Assembly: GCF_003751385.1 (NCBI RefSeq)
Contig: NZ_RJVA01000013.1
Location: forward strand, 310,001-374,000
From: Desulfosoma caldarium
Lineage (GTDB): Bacteria; Desulfobacterota; Syntrophobacteria; Syntrophobacterales; DSM-9756
DNA length: 64,000 nt
Reading direction: 5' to 3'
This document shows positions 9,044 to 17,856 of this stretch, piece by piece. The notes below the pieces were generated by a model that worked only from the letters and a program-made list of their open reading frames with translations, had not been told where the DNA came from and searched no databases. How positions within the stretch are numbered: the first letter of the stretch is position 1; each line of letters begins with the position of its first letter. A program made the position numbers and the translations under genes.

Positions 9044-10330
9044 GTGGAGATCGTCCTTCGTGGCGGTCGCCTTATGGATCCGCAACGGGGCATGGACAGG
9101 ATCGGAGACCTGGTCCTTCGAGATGGTGTGATTCAGGATGTGATTTGGGAACCCCAAATTGCAGAGCCTTCTGCGGAACGCCGCGTCATCGATGTGATGG
9201 GGAAATGGGTAGTGCCCGCATGGGTGGACATGCACGTACATTTGCGGGAACCCGGCGAAGAATACAAAGAAACCATTGCCACGGGAACCGCCGCGGCGGT
9301 GGCTGGAGGATTCGGCGCCGTGGCCTGCATGCCCAACACCAAGCCGGTCAACGATTGTGCTGCGGTCACGCAATTCATTGTGCGGCGCGCTTCTGAAGAG
9401 GGCTACTGCCGCGTTTACCCCGTAGCGGCCATCAGCAAGGGACTTCGAGGCGAGGAATTGGCCGAGTTCGGAGAGCTTCGTGAAGCGGGGGCGGTGGCTG
9501 TTTCCGACGATGGCCGTCCCGTGATGAACGCGGCTTTAATGCGAAGAGCCCTGGAATACGCCAAGGCGTTTGACCTGCTGGTCATCACTCATGCCGAAGA
9601 TCTGGCCTTGTCCCAAGGAGGCCACATGCACGAAGGGTTCGTATCCACGAAACTGGGACTGCAGGGCATTCCTGCGGCCGCAGAAGCCGCCATGATCGCC
9701 CGCGACGTGCTTTTGGCCGAACTGACGGGCGGCCGGTTGCATGTGGCCCACGTGAGCACGGAAGCTTCGGTGTGGATTCTTCGCGAAGCCAAGCGTCGGG
9801 GTATTCCTGTGACCTGTGAAACTGCGCCCCATTATTTCACCCTGACCGACGAGGCCGTGGAAGGCTTTGATACCGTGTACAAAGTGAACCCTCCTTTGAG
9901 GACGCGCCGCGATGTGGAAGCCATCAAGGAAGCTCTGGCCGACGGGACCATCGATGTCATTGCCACAGACCATGCGCCGCACAGCCTTCTGGAAAAGGAA
10001 ACGGAGTTTCAGGACGCCGCCAATGGCATGATCGGCTTGGAATCGGCCCTGCCTCTGGTGCTGAACCTCATTCGAGAAGGGGTTGCCGATCCCTTAACCA
10101 TTTTGGCCAAAGTCACCTGTAAGCCCATGAAAATCCTTGGTCTTCCCTTTGACGGTTTGGAGCCGGGTTCTCCGGCGAATGTCACGGTCATCGATCCCGA
10201 TGCAGAGTGGGTCGTGGACCCCGAACGCTTTCAGTCCAAAGGGCGAAATTGCCCGTTTCGAGGGTGGTCGGTGAGAGGGCGGGCGATGATGACCGTGGTG
10301 GATGGCGTCGTGCGCTATTCCATGGCTTAA
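9044..10330 (+). CDS. pyrC: Dihydroorotase
   Basis: Zinc amidohydrolase that cyclises carbamoyl aspartate to dihydroorotate. From GTG 9044 it is 428 residues. GGGAGG at 9033-9038 sits five bases before that GTG, while the TTG at 9002 (overlapping the pyrB stop) would add a poorly conserved leader, so I choose 9044. Metal-binding motif DMHVHLREPG is near residue 60; ATDHAPH and the late GLESALPLV are also present. It belongs to the longer class I (PyrC/PyrX-like) type. It forms an operon with pyrB. Confidence 0.95.
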   Translation: MEIVLRGGRLMDPQRGMDRIGDLVLRDGVIQDVIWEPQIAEPSAERRVIDVMGKWVVPAWVDMHVHLREPGEEYKETIATGTAAAVAGGFGAVACMPNTKPVNDCAAVTQFIVRRASEEGYCRVYPVAAISKGLRGEELAEFGELREAGAVAVSDDGRPVMNAALMRRALEYAKAFDLLVITHAEDLALSQGGHMHEGFVSTKLGLQGIPAAAEAAMIARDVLLAELTGGRLHVAHVSTEASVWILREAKRRGIPVTCETAPHYFTLTDEAVEGFDTVYKVNPPLRTRRDVEAIKEALADGTIDVIATDHAPHSLLEKETEFQDAANGMIGLESALPLVLNLIREGVADPLTILAKVTCKPMKILGLPFDGLEPGSPANVTVIDPDAEWVVDPERFQSKGRNCPFRGWSVRGRAMMTVVDGVVRYSMA

Positions 10331-10345
10331 GGAGTGAAAAGCCGC

Positions 10346-11764
10346 ATGCCACATTTTGCCGATGGGCGTCGAATCCTTGTGGTGGACGATGAGCGGAGCA
10401 TGCGGGAGTTTCTGGAGATCATGCTTCAAAAAGATGGCTACGCCGTGCGCTGTGCGGCCAGCGGCACGGAAGCCTTGAATCTTCTTAGAGAACAGCCTTT
10501 TGATTTGGTCATCACCGACATTCGCATGAAACCCGTAGACGGCCTGGAAGTCCTCAGGCAATGCAAACAGCTGTCTCCTCGCACCGTGGTCATCATGATT
10601 TCTGCGTATGCCAGCACGGAAACCGCCGTGGCCGCCATGCGCGAAGGGGCCTACGACTATTTGCCCAAGCCCTTTAAAATCGATGAAATGCGCCGGGTCA
10701 TTCAAAATGCCCTCAAGACTCGAGGCCACGAAGTGCCCCCCCATGTGCGTCAAGGTCCCTTGCATTTCGGATGCATGATTGGGGAAAGCCCGGCCATGAA
10801 GAAGATCTACGAACTCATTGAACGAGTGTCGGCCACCCCCAGCAATGTTTTGATCACCGGAGAAAGCGGGACGGGCAAGGAGCTGGTGGCCAAAGCCATT
10901 CACAGGAGGAGTCCACGAGCGGAAAAACCTTTTGTGGCCGTCAACTGCGCGGGTGTTCCCGAACCGCTCATCGAAAGTGAACTTTTCGGCTATCGTAAAG
11001 GAGCTTTTACGGGCGCCGCCGTGGACCGCAAGGGGCTCGTGGAGGCTGCCCAGGGAGGAACTCTTTTCCTGGACGAAATTGGCGAACTGTCACCCAGCCT
11101 GCAAGTGAAGTTGTTGCGCGTGGTGCAGGAAAAAACCATACGCATGCTGGGGGATACCGCTGACATTCCCGTGGATGTGCGCATCATTTCCGCCACCAAT
11201 CGAGATCTCGAGCGCATGGTCATCGACCATGAGTTTCGGGAAGACTTGTATTATCGGCTCAACGTCATCCAGCTGCGAATACCGCCATTGAGGGAACGGC
11301 GGGAAGATATTCCGCTGCTTGCTGATTATTTTCTGGCCAAGTTTTCCAAGGCCTTCGGCAAGGACATTCAAAAGATTTCCTCGTATGCCATGGATATTTT
11401 GAAGCAATACGATTTTCCGGGAAATGTTCGGGAACTGGAAAACATCATTGAGCGAGGAGTGGCCCTGGAGTCTTCAAGTATCATTTTGCCAGAGAGTTTG
11501 ACCATTGCCACGTCGCGTCGAAAGCGCCACGACGACCAAGAACCGCTCTGGCCCATTTTGCCTGCCCAAGGCATGAATCTTCCCAGCTACCTGGCCGGTC
11601 TGGAAAAGAATTTGCTCATGCAGGCTTTGGAACGGTCCGGAGGATCCAAATCCAAAGCTGCTCAACTTCTCGGGTTAACCTTGCGATCCTTTCGTTATAG
11701 GCTTTTCAAGCACGGCCTCGCCTCCGACGAAAGCGATGACCTGCCGGAACGCAAACCCCTTTGA
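10346..11764 (+). CDS. Sigma-54-dependent response regulator, NtrC family
   Basis: A 472-residue three-domain activator. Residues 1-125 are a receiver with VVDDE and phospho-acceptor Asp58 (LVITDIRM). The central AAA+ domain has Walker A GESGTGKE near residue 172, the sigma-54 contact loop GAFTGA near 220, and Walker B-like GTLFLDEIGE. A Fis-type helix-turn-helix (SKSKAAQLLGLTLRSFRYRL) ends the protein. ATG 10346 is preferred over the GTG at 10334 because AAGGAG at 10329-10334 would overlap the latter. Closest in layout to PilR/AtoC-type regulators. No histidine kinase is adjacent, so its partner is elsewhere. Confidence 0.93.
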   Translation: MPHFADGRRILVVDDERSMREFLEIMLQKDGYAVRCAASGTEALNLLREQPFDLVITDIRMKPVDGLEVLRQCKQLSPRTVVIMISAYASTETAVAAMREGAYDYLPKPFKIDEMRRVIQNALKTRGHEVPPHVRQGPLHFGCMIGESPAMKKIYELIERVSATPSNVLITGESGTGKELVAKAIHRRSPRAEKPFVAVNCAGVPEPLIESELFGYRKGAFTGAAVDRKGLVEAAQGGTLFLDEIGELSPSLQVKLLRVVQEKTIRMLGDTADIPVDVRIISATNRDLERMVIDHEFREDLYYRLNVIQLRIPPLRERREDIPLLADYFLAKFSKAFGKDIQKISSYAMDILKQYDFPGNVRELENIIERGVALESSSIILPESLTIATSRRKRHDDQEPLWPILPAQGMNLPSYLAGLEKNLLMQALERSGGSKSKAAQLLGLTLRSFRYRLFKHGLASDESDDLPERKPL

Positions 11765-11820
11765 TGTCCGTGTCCAGCCCGGATCCGACCGCCTTTGACG
11801 GTTTTTTGGGGTTTCTTGTG

Positions 11821-11840
11821 ACGGCCTCTGGGCCGTGCCT
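11821..11840 (+). terminator. Candidate intrinsic terminator after the NtrC-family gene
   Basis: A perfect six-base stem acggcc/ggccgt with a four-base loop (tctg), followed by gccttttat, lies in the 77-base gap between two convergent genes. The T-tract is short, so termination may be inefficient. It could serve the plus-strand regulator. Confidence 0.5.
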
Positions 11841-11841
11841 T

Positions 11842-12783
11842 TTATCCATGTAAGGAAAGCAGCACGGCGTAGGTGAAGCCGGAGAATAAAGTCAAAAAGG
11901 ACGTGGCCGCGGCGGCCAGTTGTGTGTCGCCACCGAGTTCCGAAGCCATGATATAGGTGATGGTGGCTGGCGGGGCCGCCGTAAGAATGAGCACGGGCGT
12001 ATGAAACGCTGAAGGCACATGCCACCAGCGCATGAGCCCGTAGGCGATTGAAGGGAAGATAAAAAGTTTGAGAAACCCGATGACGCTCATGGCCGAAAGC
12101 AGCTTGGTAAACGCCTGAAAGGAGAGAGAGGTGCCGATGAGCAGGAGGGCCAAAGGAAGCGCCATGCCGGAGAGAATTTTCAAAGACTGAGAAATGGCCG
12201 GATGAAGGGAAAGGGAAAGGTACGAAAAGGCGGTGGCCGCCGTGACCGAAACAATGATGGGATTGGTAGCGATGCGCTGCAGGGTATCCCGAAGATTAAA
12301 GCGGTCGGTCCCGACGGAGCCGCCATTTTTCGGCTTATAGTAGGCAAAGACGCAGACGGCTAGGAGGTTTTGCGCCACAATGAGAAAGCTGCTCAGAGTG
12401 GCGGTTTGCGCAAAGGATTTTTCTCCAAGGGCATAAAAGGCGATGGCATAGGCCATGTAGCCCAGATTGCCATGAAAGCTGCTGTGCACAAAAGTGGCCT
12501 TAAAGGACGTCGGGCGGGGGCTGAGGTGGGCCATGCAGAAGCCTGTGGCGGTCACCACGGCAAGCCCGGCCAGCATAGAAAGAACGGCACCTCCATGAAA
12601 GTTTTCGGAAAAGGACGAGCGTGCCACTTCGTGAAAAAGCATGGCAGGAACGGCCACGTAGTAGACGAGCCGATTGGCTGACGCGATGAAGTTCTCTTCG
12701 ATAAATCGCCGGTGCATGAGCAGGTAACCGAGACCGATTATGGAAAAGACGGGCAAGATATGGGTGAGGAAAACCTTGAACAT
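11842..12783 (-). CDS. AEC-family (auxin efflux carrier type) permease
   Basis: An inner-membrane transporter of 313 residues with about ten hydrophobic segments arranged as two halves, as in the AEC/BART superfamily. The start MFKVFLTHILPVFSIIGLGYLL is typical. The longer frame opens at 12822, but ATG 12783 has GGAGG with a seven-base spacer. Bacterial members export or import small organic acids (for example malate or malonate); the substrate here cannot be read from the sequence. It is divergent from the acidic protein gene. Confidence 0.85.
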   Translation of the reverse strand: MFKVFLTHILPVFSIIGLGYLLMHRRFIEENFIASANRLVYYVAVPAMLFHEVARSSFSENFHGGAVLSMLAGLAVVTATGFCMAHLSPRPTSFKATFVHSSFHGNLGYMAYAIAFYALGEKSFAQTATLSSFLIVAQNLLAVCVFAYYKPKNGGSVGTDRFNLRDTLQRIATNPIIVSVTAATAFSYLSLSLHPAISQSLKILSGMALPLALLLIGTSLSFQAFTKLLSAMSVIGFLKLFIFPSIAYGLMRWWHVPSAFHTPVLILTAAPPATITYIMASELGGDTQLAAAATSFLTLFSGFTYAVLLSLHG

Positions 12784-12911
12784 GGGCAACCTCCGGGCTA
12801 AGAACAGCGCTTCGAGCTTCACAAGGGAAAAGGCTTGACCTCCACACGACTCGGTTTTAATAGTCTCGTGACCTTACGGGGTAAAGCCCAGAACGACAGT
12901 GGAGAACGCCA

Positions 12912-13313
12912 ATGGCCAAGGACATGGACAAAGACGAGTTGATGGAAAATTACGAAGATGACAGCCTAGATTTTGAAGGCGGTGGCGACTTGGATTTTGA
13001 GGACGAGGAGGACGGAATTCTCATCGAAGATGAGGACGATGTGATACCGTCCGTGCTTCTCAAGGGAACCCCAAAGCCCAAGACGGAAGACGATTGGCGC
13101 GCACGCCTTTTGGAAGCCAGCCGAGAAGGGGTTCCTGAGTACCAGATGACCGATGTGTACAAGGAAGGGGACTTGATTTGGCACCCCGTCTTTGGATTGG
13201 GTGTTGTGAGCCACGTGATCACGCCCAAGAAAATGGAAGTGGTGTACGAGACCAGCAAGAAACTAATGGCCATGGGCATGGTTCCTCCCTCTTCACAGGC
13301 CAGGGAGACCTAA
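12912..13313 (+). CDS. Small acidic protein with a C-terminal barrel-like motif, function unknown
   Basis: 133 residues. The first 45 are extremely acidic (runs of Asp/Glu between residues 12 and 45) and look disordered. The C-terminal 55 residues contain YKEGDLIWHPVFGLGVV, a pattern resembling the small beta-barrel (KOW/CarD/UvrD-tail-like) modules that contact RNA polymerase or DNA. No signal peptide or membrane segment. GGAGAA precedes the start. I do not recognise a named family. The acidic tail plus barrel suggests a nucleic-acid or polymerase-associated role, as inference only. Confidence 0.7.
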   Translation: MAKDMDKDELMENYEDDSLDFEGGGDLDFEDEEDGILIEDEDDVIPSVLLKGTPKPKTEDDWRARLLEASREGVPEYQMTDVYKEGDLIWHPVFGLGVVSHVITPKKMEVVYETSKKLMAMGMVPPSSQARET

Positions 13314-13353
13314 TCGCGCCGCCTAGACCGTTGGGCCAAGCACCTGTAATCTT

Positions 13354-14238
13354 TCATGGAACCCGCCGTTTTGGCGCCGTGTTGGAAGGCGGGGAAAGCG
13401 CCTCACGAAGGGGCGCGACGCTGTCCATGAGAAATCGGTGGACCATCGAAGATCCGGCAACAATATGCCCGTTTTCCAAGTACGCCGGTGAGCCCCAGAA
13501 ATCCGTTACCACTCCCGCGGTTTCTTGAATGAGCAGGGCGGCGGCGGCCACGTCCCACGGTTTCAGTCCAGTTTCCCAAAATCCTTGAACGCGTCCGGCC
13601 GCCACGTAGGCAAGGTCCAAAGCGGCGGAACCGGCGCGCCGAATCCCGCTGACTTTTGAAAACACCGCCTTGAAAACTTCAAGGTACGGGTCCAGAAGAT
13701 CTTTAGCGCGGAAAGGAAACCCTGTGGCCACAAGAGCTTCCTGCAAGGGCGTCGGGGCCATGGGCGGAAGCGGGCGATCGTTGCACCAGGCTCCAGCGCC
13801 TTTGTGCGCTTCAAAGAGTTCACGGCGTAGGGGATCGTAGACCCATCCCATGACCACGGTTCCTTGAATCGAAAAGGCGATGGAAATGGCAATCATGGGA
13901 AACCCATGAATGAAGTTGGTGGTGCCATCCAACGGGTCCACAATCCAGACGTGGGATGGAGAGTGGTTTTCCACGGGCCGTTCTTCGGACATCAACGTGT
14001 GGTCGGGAAAGGCGCTGCGAAGGCGGTGCAGAATGAGCTCTTCGCACCATCGATCCACTTCCGTGACATAATCAAAAGACCCTTTGCTTTCGACCAACAG
14101 GGCGGCCTGGGATTGGAATTTTTCTCGAATATAGGCCCCGGCTTCAAAGATGGCCAATCGAGCGGTGGTGCGGGCCAGGTGAGCTTCTCGGGGTGGAAGC
14201 AGTGAGGTTAGTGACGGGGTCTGCTGGGAATTTTTCAC
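13354..14238 (-). CDS. Inositol-monophosphatase-family phosphatase
   Basis: A Mg-dependent, Li-sensitive type phosphatase of about 294 residues. It has the first metal-site glutamate (SEERP), the signature WIVDPLDGTTNFIHG and the second motif LKPWDVAAAALLIQE. Members hydrolyse inositol phosphate, fructose bisphosphate or 3'-phosphoadenosine 5'-phosphate (CysQ type); the sequence does not settle which. An AAGGAGG sits at 14244-14250: it is only two bases from the ATG at 14241 but five from the GTG at 14238, so I prefer the GTG. The longer frame to 14292 overlaps the divergent amidohydrolase leader. Confidence 0.88.
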   Translation of the reverse strand: MKNSQQTPSLTSLLPPREAHLARTTARLAIFEAGAYIREKFQSQAALLVESKGSFDYVTEVDRWCEELILHRLRSAFPDHTLMSEERPVENHSPSHVWIVDPLDGTTNFIHGFPMIAISIAFSIQGTVVMGWVYDPLRRELFEAHKGAGAWCNDRPLPPMAPTPLQEALVATGFPFRAKDLLDPYLEVFKAVFSKVSGIRRAGSAALDLAYVAAGRVQGFWETGLKPWDVAAAALLIQETAGVVTDFWGSPAYLENGHIVAGSSMVHRFLMDSVAPLREALSPPSNTAPKRRVP

Positions 14239-14317
14239 CATTGCCTCCTTGAAAGCGTCTGCGTTAATCTCTTGGGCCGTGATGATTGCCATGTCCTTAT
14301 CTCTAAAGGGGCAGCCT

Positions 14318-15193
14318 ATGACAATAGATTTTCATGTGCACACCTTTCCTTCGGAAATTGTGGCCGATCGGGAGCGCTACTTTGATGGCGAGCCGGCCTT
14401 TCGCGCGCTTTACGGCCATCCCAAGGCTCGCCTCGTGGACACGAAAGGGCTCCTTGAAGCCATGGATCAAAACGGCGTGCATGCTGCGGTGATTTTTGGA
14501 TTTCCCTGGAAAGATGAGGATACGGCCCGCCGCCACAACGATTACGTGCTGGAATCGGCAGCGCGGGTGCCGCAGCGCCTGATCCCCTTGGCCTGTGTTG
14601 ATCCCCTTGCTCCATGGGCCGAAAAGGAAGCCTCCCGATGCCTGGAACTCGGGGCGGCGGGGTTGGGAGAGTTGGCCGTCTACGAAGAGTGCGACGAAGG
14701 CCGAGCTGTGCAGGCCTATGAGGCGCTCATAGCGCTGTGCCGCTCGTCCAGAAGGCTTTTGCTTTTGCACGCCAATGAACCTGTCGGCCACGCCTATCCT
14801 GGAAAGGCTCCCTTTGGCTTGCGCTTCTATTACCAGCTTGCTGCCCTGTGCCGGGACCTGCCCCTTATTTTGGCCCATTGGGGTGGAGGCCTTTTCTTGT
14901 ACGAATTGCTCAAAAAAGAAGCTCCGGAAACCCTGGCCCATGTCTTCTACGACACCGCTGCATCCCCTTTCCTGTATCGCAGCGCCGTGTACCGACAGGC
15001 CATCGACATCGTGGGCTGCGAGCGCATCCTTTTGGGCAGTGATTATCCATTGCTGCCCCCAAGCCGGTATGAAAAGGACATGGACGAGGCCGGGTTGAGC
15101 GCCGAAGAAAGAGCGGCCATTGCCGGGGGCAATGCAGCGCGGCTGCTAGCCCAAGGAGACCTTGTCTTGCCTTCGCAGTTTGGCTCGGTGTGA
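14318..15193 (+). CDS. Amidohydrolase 2 family protein (TIM-barrel metal-dependent hydrolase)
   Basis: 291 residues beginning MTIDFHVHTFPSE; the HxH of the first metal site is in place. LLLHANEPVGH and LILAHWGGG supply the later histidines, and LLGSDYPLLPP the terminal Asp motif. This matches the amidohydrolase-2 (ACMSD-like) decarboxylase/hydrolase group; the substrate is unknown. AAGGGG seven bases upstream supports ATG 14318 rather than the longer frame from 14249, which would overlap the divergent phosphatase gene. Confidence 0.85.
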   Translation: MTIDFHVHTFPSEIVADRERYFDGEPAFRALYGHPKARLVDTKGLLEAMDQNGVHAAVIFGFPWKDEDTARRHNDYVLESAARVPQRLIPLACVDPLAPWAEKEASRCLELGAAGLGELAVYEECDEGRAVQAYEALIALCRSSRRLLLLHANEPVGHAYPGKAPFGLRFYYQLAALCRDLPLILAHWGGGLFLYELLKKEAPETLAHVFYDTAASPFLYRSAVYRQAIDIVGCERILLGSDYPLLPPSRYEKDMDEAGLSAEERAAIAGGNAARLLAQGDLVLPSQFGSV

Positions 15194-15539
15194 ACAGTTC
15201 CAAAGGAATCTGTCGGCGGCATAGGCAAAGAGCCTTTTAGCCTGTTGTTTTCGGCGCTGCGTCATTTTGTGCGAAGGCCATCTGTCTTTTTGTCAAAGAG
15301 CCGCAAGGCTCAGTGCTCCTGGAATACCCGGCTGCCCAATGGTTAGCCTGCTTCGGCTTCGGGGCTTGCGCCGCTTCGACAGATTCCCCTTTCGTGAACC
15401 CTATCAATCGGGCGTGGCGTTTCCAGCGCGTAGGGACCGGCTTCTACCGGTCCGAAGGTTTGGGCGCGCGGGACTGTGTTCGGGCTGTCGGTGCCGATGG
15501 GTTTCCGGTGGGTCTCAAAGCGAGGCACCGGAAGGTGTG
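15194..15539. other. Intergenic region with several hairpins
   Basis: About 350 bases downstream of both flanking genes (amidohydrolase ends at 15193, rpoH ends at 15540). Two overlapping open frames exist (15267-15567) but have no ribosome binding site or recognisable domain. Strong hairpins are visible: gaccgg/ccggtc near 15436-15453 and ttccggtg/caccggaa near 15503-15533. No T-tract follows them. The size and structure would suit a non-coding RNA, but I cannot match it to 6S, 4.5S, tmRNA or RNase P signatures. Confidence 0.4.
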
Positions 15540-16514
15540 TCATGAAGCGTCGATGAGGCTTTCCTGAAGGAGTTCCAGGTCTTCCACTTCTTCTTCAAGG
15601 TACGCTTTAAGTTTTTTCTTCAAGCGGCTCTCGATCTGTCGAATCCGTTCTCGACTGATCCCGAATTGATCTCCGATCTCCTGCAGGGTCATGGGTTCAT
15701 CGGTCAGCAGCCGATGATCGAAAATGGCGGCTTCTTTGTCCTTGAGGCCTTCTCGAAACCTTTTGAGCTTTTCCTGAAGAATGGCTTTGGCTTCCGCGTC
15801 GGCGAGCATGTCATCTACGGGAATGTCTCGAGACGGCAAGAAAGCCTTGTGCGTGTCTGTTGAATCGTGATCGACCGGGGCATCCAGGGAAATCTCGCCG
15901 CTGGTCAGGCGCATGTCCATTTCGGTCACTTCCGATTCTTTGACGTCCAGGCGTTGGCTGAGCAGCTTGGGGCTGGCCTCGATGCCTTGCGCTTCCAGGC
16001 GCTCCTTTTCTTTGCGCAGATTGAAAAAGAGCTTTCTTTGAGCCTGGGTTGTGCCGATCTTGACCAGCTTCCAGTTGTCCATGATGAACTTGATGATATA
16101 GGCCTTGATCCAAAAGGAGGCGTAGTAGGAAAACTTGTAGCCTCGGTAAGGGTCGAATTTTTTAACCGCCTGCATGAGGCCGATGTTGCCTTCCTGAATG
16201 AGGTCCATGAGGTTGTGCATCCAGTGCCTTTGAAAATCCATGGCGATTTTCACCACAAGGCGCAGATTGGATGTAACCAGTCTATAGGCTGCATCCAGAT
16301 CGCCTTTTTCCTTGTACCGAATGGCCAGCTGGGTTTCCTCTTCCCGGCTTAGTAGAGGGTATCTCTTGATTTCCTCAAGGTAAGCCCGCAGAGGGTCATA
16401 GACCTGGGGCCAGTCCTTGCTGGGTGTCGCCACGGCCGACTCTTTTTCATGAAAGCTCTCGATTGGTAGGTCTTCCTCGAGCATCAGTTTTGAGCGTTCT
16501 TTTTTCTTGACCAT
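15540..16514 (-). CDS. rpoH: RNA polymerase sigma factor RpoH (sigma-32)
   Basis: A 324-residue sigma-70-family factor for heat-shock promoters. Region 2 contains the core sequence NLMDLIQEGNIGLMQAVKKFDPYRG. The RpoH box QRKLFFNLR is at residues 159-167; that motif is specific to RpoH and separates it from RpoD and RpoS. A region-4 helix-turn-helix LQEIGDQFGISRERIRQIE lies near the C-terminus. It is slightly longer than the E. coli protein because of an acidic tail. It is divergent from hisC. Confidence 0.93.
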   Translation of the reverse strand: MVKKKERSKLMLEEDLPIESFHEKESAVATPSKDWPQVYDPLRAYLEEIKRYPLLSREEETQLAIRYKEKGDLDAAYRLVTSNLRLVVKIAMDFQRHWMHNLMDLIQEGNIGLMQAVKKFDPYRGYKFSYYASFWIKAYIIKFIMDNWKLVKIGTTQAQRKLFFNLRKEKERLEAQGIEASPKLLSQRLDVKESEVTEMDMRLTSGEISLDAPVDHDSTDTHKAFLPSRDIPVDDMLADAEAKAILQEKLKRFREGLKDKEAAIFDHRLLTDEPMTLQEIGDQFGISRERIRQIESRLKKKLKAYLEEEVEDLELLQESLIDAS

Positions 16515-16652
16515 CGCCTTGTCCGCCTCCCTTCTGTGCCGGCGTTCGGCGCCATCTGCTGGTTCCCTTCCCTCGTGAAAGGTAGACGAGGCGTCGGAAC
16601 GCCCCCTCTCTTCTTCGAATGCCTTTTAAAACATATAACTAGAACCGCTTCA

Positions 16653-16691
16653 AGACGCCATAAAAGCTTGCGTTTCGGGCGTCTCTTTTTT
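16653..16691 (+). terminator. Intrinsic terminator with no gene in front of it (possible attenuator)
   Basis: The stem agacgcc (16653-16659) and ggcgtct (16678-16684) is followed by ctttttttat. It reads on the plus strand, yet the nearest upstream gene, rpoH, is on the minus strand; hisC starts only 60 bases further on. It therefore either ends a short RNA made from this gap or acts as an attenuator in the hisC-cmk-rpsA leader. No His-rich leader peptide is visible. Confidence 0.6.
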
Positions 16692-16749
16692 ATAAGGTCG
16701 AGCGTGCACGGTCCATCAGCCCACGAACTGTGAAAGGAGCCCGACCCTG

Positions 16750-17856
16750 TTGATCTCGCACCTGGTGCCTTCGCATATCGCTGCCATTATTCCGTACCCT
16801 CCCGGAAAGCCCATTGAAGAGCTGGAGCGAGAGCTCGGAATTACCGACTCCATCAAACTGGCCAGCAACGAAAATCCCCTAGGCCCTTCCCCGCGGGCTC
16901 TTGCCGCCATTCGAGAAAAGCTTGCTGGTTTGCACCGTTACCCGGACGGCAGTGCGTACTATTTGCGCCGAAGAATTGCCGAAAAGCTGAACGTTCCCAT
17001 GGAAGGGGTGGTGCTGGGCAACGGATCCAACGAAATCATCGAGTTGGTCATTCGCACACTGATTCGATCCGGTCTTGAAGTGGTCATTCCAAACCCTTCC
17101 TTTTTGGTGTATGAGCTGGCTGTTCAAGCGGCCGGAGGCACCGTGGTTTCTGTGCCTTTGAAGGATTTTACCATAGATCTAGACGGCGTGCTGAGGGCGA
17201 TCACCCATCGCACGCGCCTCATATTTATCAACAATCCCAACAACCCTACCGGCACTGTTTTGTCTGAAGAAGCTTTTCGAAGCTTCTTTCAACAACTGCC
17301 CCGCGATGTGGTGGTGGTTATCGACGAGGCCTACATCGAATTTGCTTCCCGGGACGCCACCTTTGCTGGTCTGGACTTCGTGGATTCCCAAGGGCCCTGG
17401 GTCGTCACGACGCGCACCTTTTCCAAGGCCTACGGCCTGGCGGGACTTCGCATAGGCTACGGTGTCATGGACCCTCAATTGGCATCCTTTCTGCACCGCG
17501 TGCGCCAACCTTTCAATGTGGGCACTTTGGCCCAAGCGGCGGCCCTGGCCGCTCTGGACGACGATGCGTTTCTGGAAAGAAGCCGTGCCGTGGTCCAGGA
17601 AGGCTTAGCCTTCTTGTATCGAGAATTGGATGCGCTCGGCGTTCGCTATCTACCCACTCACACCAACTTCTTTCTCATCGCCGTGCCCGTGGATGCCAAA
17701 AAGGTCTATGAAGCCATGCTGCGCGAAGGCGTGATTATTCGAGCCATGAACGCCTATGGGCTCGACCGTTACGTTCGCATTAGCGTGGGACTCCCGGAAG
17801 AAAACGAAAGATTTCTCAGGGCCTTTGCCAAGGTTTTGAGACAGTTGGACCGATGA
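16750..17856 (+). CDS. hisC: Histidinol-phosphate aminotransferase
   Basis: PLP enzyme of histidine synthesis, 368 residues. N-terminal LASNENPLGPSPRAL is the family signature; the PLP lysine lies in TRTFSKAYGLAGLRIGYG. The start is TTG at 16750 with AAAGGAG at 16733-16739, ten bases upstream. The gene overlaps cmk by four bases. Some members of this family also transaminate aromatic amino acids. The only other his gene in the window is the hisHF fusion at 49 kb. Confidence 0.93.
   Translation: MISHLVPSHIAAIIPYPPGKPIEELERELGITDSIKLASNENPLGPSPRALAAIREKLAGLHRYPDGSAYYLRRRIAEKLNVPMEGVVLGNGSNEIIELVIRTLIRSGLEVVIPNPSFLVYELAVQAAGGTVVSVPLKDFTIDLDGVLRAITHRTRLIFINNPNNPTGTVLSEEAFRSFFQQLPRDVVVVIDEAYIEFASRDATFAGLDFVDSQGPWVVTTRTFSKAYGLAGLRIGYGVMDPQLASFLHRVRQPFNVGTLAQAAALAALDDDAFLERSRAVVQEGLAFLYRELDALGVRYLPTHTNFFLIAVPVDAKKVYEAMLREGVIIRAMNAYGLDRYVRISVGLPEENERFLRAFAKVLRQLDR

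Noticed and set aside
15194-15539. 6S RNA, 4.5S RNA, tmRNA or RNase P RNA
   Set aside because: I compared the stretch with the signatures I remember for each and found none; kept only as an unexplained structured gap.
15267-15567. Two overlapping small open frames near rpoH
   Set aside because: No start signal, and they run into the 3' end of rpoH on the other strand; the hairpins explain the sequence better than coding does.
16621-16644. Leader peptide of a his attenuator
   Set aside because: The short frame before the orphan terminator (MPFKTYN) contains no histidine, so it cannot sense His-tRNA.
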